A DNA stretch of 64,000 nucleotides from Epiperipatus broadwayi (Eukaryota; Onychophora; Udeonychophora; Euonychophora; Peripatidae), in contig JAQFVV010012546.1 of NCBI GenBank assembly GCA_028023455.1, forward strand, positions 141,501 through 205,500, written 5' to 3'. The notes under the pieces were generated by a model. The model was not told the DNA's origin. It did no database searches and worked only from the letters and a program-made list of their open reading frames with translations. A program made the translations under genes and the position numbers. Within the stretch, counting starts at the first letter, position 1; each line of letters begins with the position of its first letter. Below are positions 63,301 to 64,000 of the stretch, piece after piece.

Positions 63301-64000
63301 CAAAAAAATCGTATGGTGTTATTAATCTAAAAGCCATGCTGTAATAAAGAGCAATTAGAAGTTATTATTTTAAATAGCAATCATTAATGATATATATACA
63401 GAATGGAAAGCAATTCTCCCCCCTTCAAAAATGTTTAAAACTATCTGTATAATCTAACAGAAAGTAATAATGAAACTTTACTTGTATTTTCCACTTACAT
63501 TGTTGTTATTATAACAAATACTTTCTATAATTAGTAGTAAAATCAATAAAGATCTACAATAGTGTAAGTCAAAAGCATTTATCTCATACATTAATAACTT
63601 CTTTTGTATTGGGGGGGGGGGGCTTTTCTAAGCTTCATAACCATTCTTAGACCATTTAATTTTGCCATAATTTCCTTTTATCTCTGAACTTCTTGATTTA
63701 TTATTCATTTTTAATTGTTTAATAATTTTGAATTATTAAAAATATTTAAGAGTTAATATTTTTCTTCCAATTTTATTTCCAAAGGAATCATACACTTCAT
63801 TTTACTGTTTAAATTATTATATTATATCGAATTACATATTCATATAAAAAAGAAGCTGTTTTAATAACCTTTATTTATCTATTTAATAAAAATCTTATTA
63901 TAGTCTCACCTTTATAAGATGGAGCATGAACATAATTAGCATTTTTTTTTGGGGGGGGGGGCTTTCATAACCAGTTTATATCTTGTGTAAAATGCAAGAA
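60341..64000 (+). other. Putative intron 1, no further exon identified
   Basis: Contains poly-G runs (63,611-63,622; 63,951-63,961), homopolymer T/A runs and a CpG-bearing, less AT-rich patch at 61,800-62,800. At 63,050-63,095 CTTGATAAAGACTG, CCCGAAACTGGTATCGG resembles a decayed hammerhead/PLE end. A candidate 28-codon frame (62,327-62,413) lies here too. Confidence 0.4.

Overview
The window looks like intergenic or intronic DNA from a metazoan with an AT-rich, repeat-heavy genome. Long open frames are almost absent. The frames that can be explained are reverse-transcriptase or GIY-YIG nuclease pieces of Penelope-like elements (PLEs). Long (TA)n tracts, tRNA-derived SINEs with short A tails, a hAT-type non-autonomous transposon and many foldback repeats fill the rest. 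This would fit a cephalopod mollusc such as an octopus, but the organism is an inference from repeat style, not proven by any host gene here.

Layout. 0-12 kb: AT-rich DNA, (TA)n tracts, one old copy of a ribozyme-bearing repeat (640-1040) and a decayed head-to-head pair of PLE fragments (4.6-7.0 kb) with a SINE inserted in its tail. 12.16-18.35 kb: two closely related PLEs head to head. The plus-strand copy has an uninterrupted 809-residue RT plus GIY-YIG frame. The minus-strand copy is broken by frameshifts and carries two Illumina adapter sequences inside it, so this part of the assembly is not trustworthy. 18.7-25 kb: SINE, partial and complete foldback repeats with hammerhead-like ribozymes (one interrupted by a hAT-type element with an 8-bp target duplication), a GIY-YIG pseudogene and inverted PLE tails. 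25.9-31.6 kb: foldback repeats and a tandem/inverted cluster of ~450-bp units with a hammerhead-like core. 32.4-34.05 kb: a diverged ~360-bp tandem satellite. 35-53 kb: scattered repeats of the same families, SINEs, another GIY-YIG fragment and a foldback element with two well-formed hammerhead motifs (52.03-52.68 kb). 56.5-57.22 kb: a 720-bp near-perfect palindrome. 59.7-60.34 kb: less AT-rich sequence ending in a probable first coding exon with a signal peptide and a consensus splice donor, the only candidate host gene. The following 3.6 kb would then be intron 1.

The common thread is the hammerhead ribozyme. At least four unrelated-looking repeat families (PLE terminal repeats, a ~620-bp foldback family, a ~450-bp tandem family and several single foldbacks) carry a CUGANGA / stem II / GAAA arrangement, and three of them also have matching stem I, a short stem III and a permissible cleavage position. 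In the plus-strand PLE the 5' end lies within about 8 nt of the predicted cleavage site. This agrees with the known association of PLEs and animal retrozymes with hammerhead ribozymes, and it is the most interesting biology in the window.
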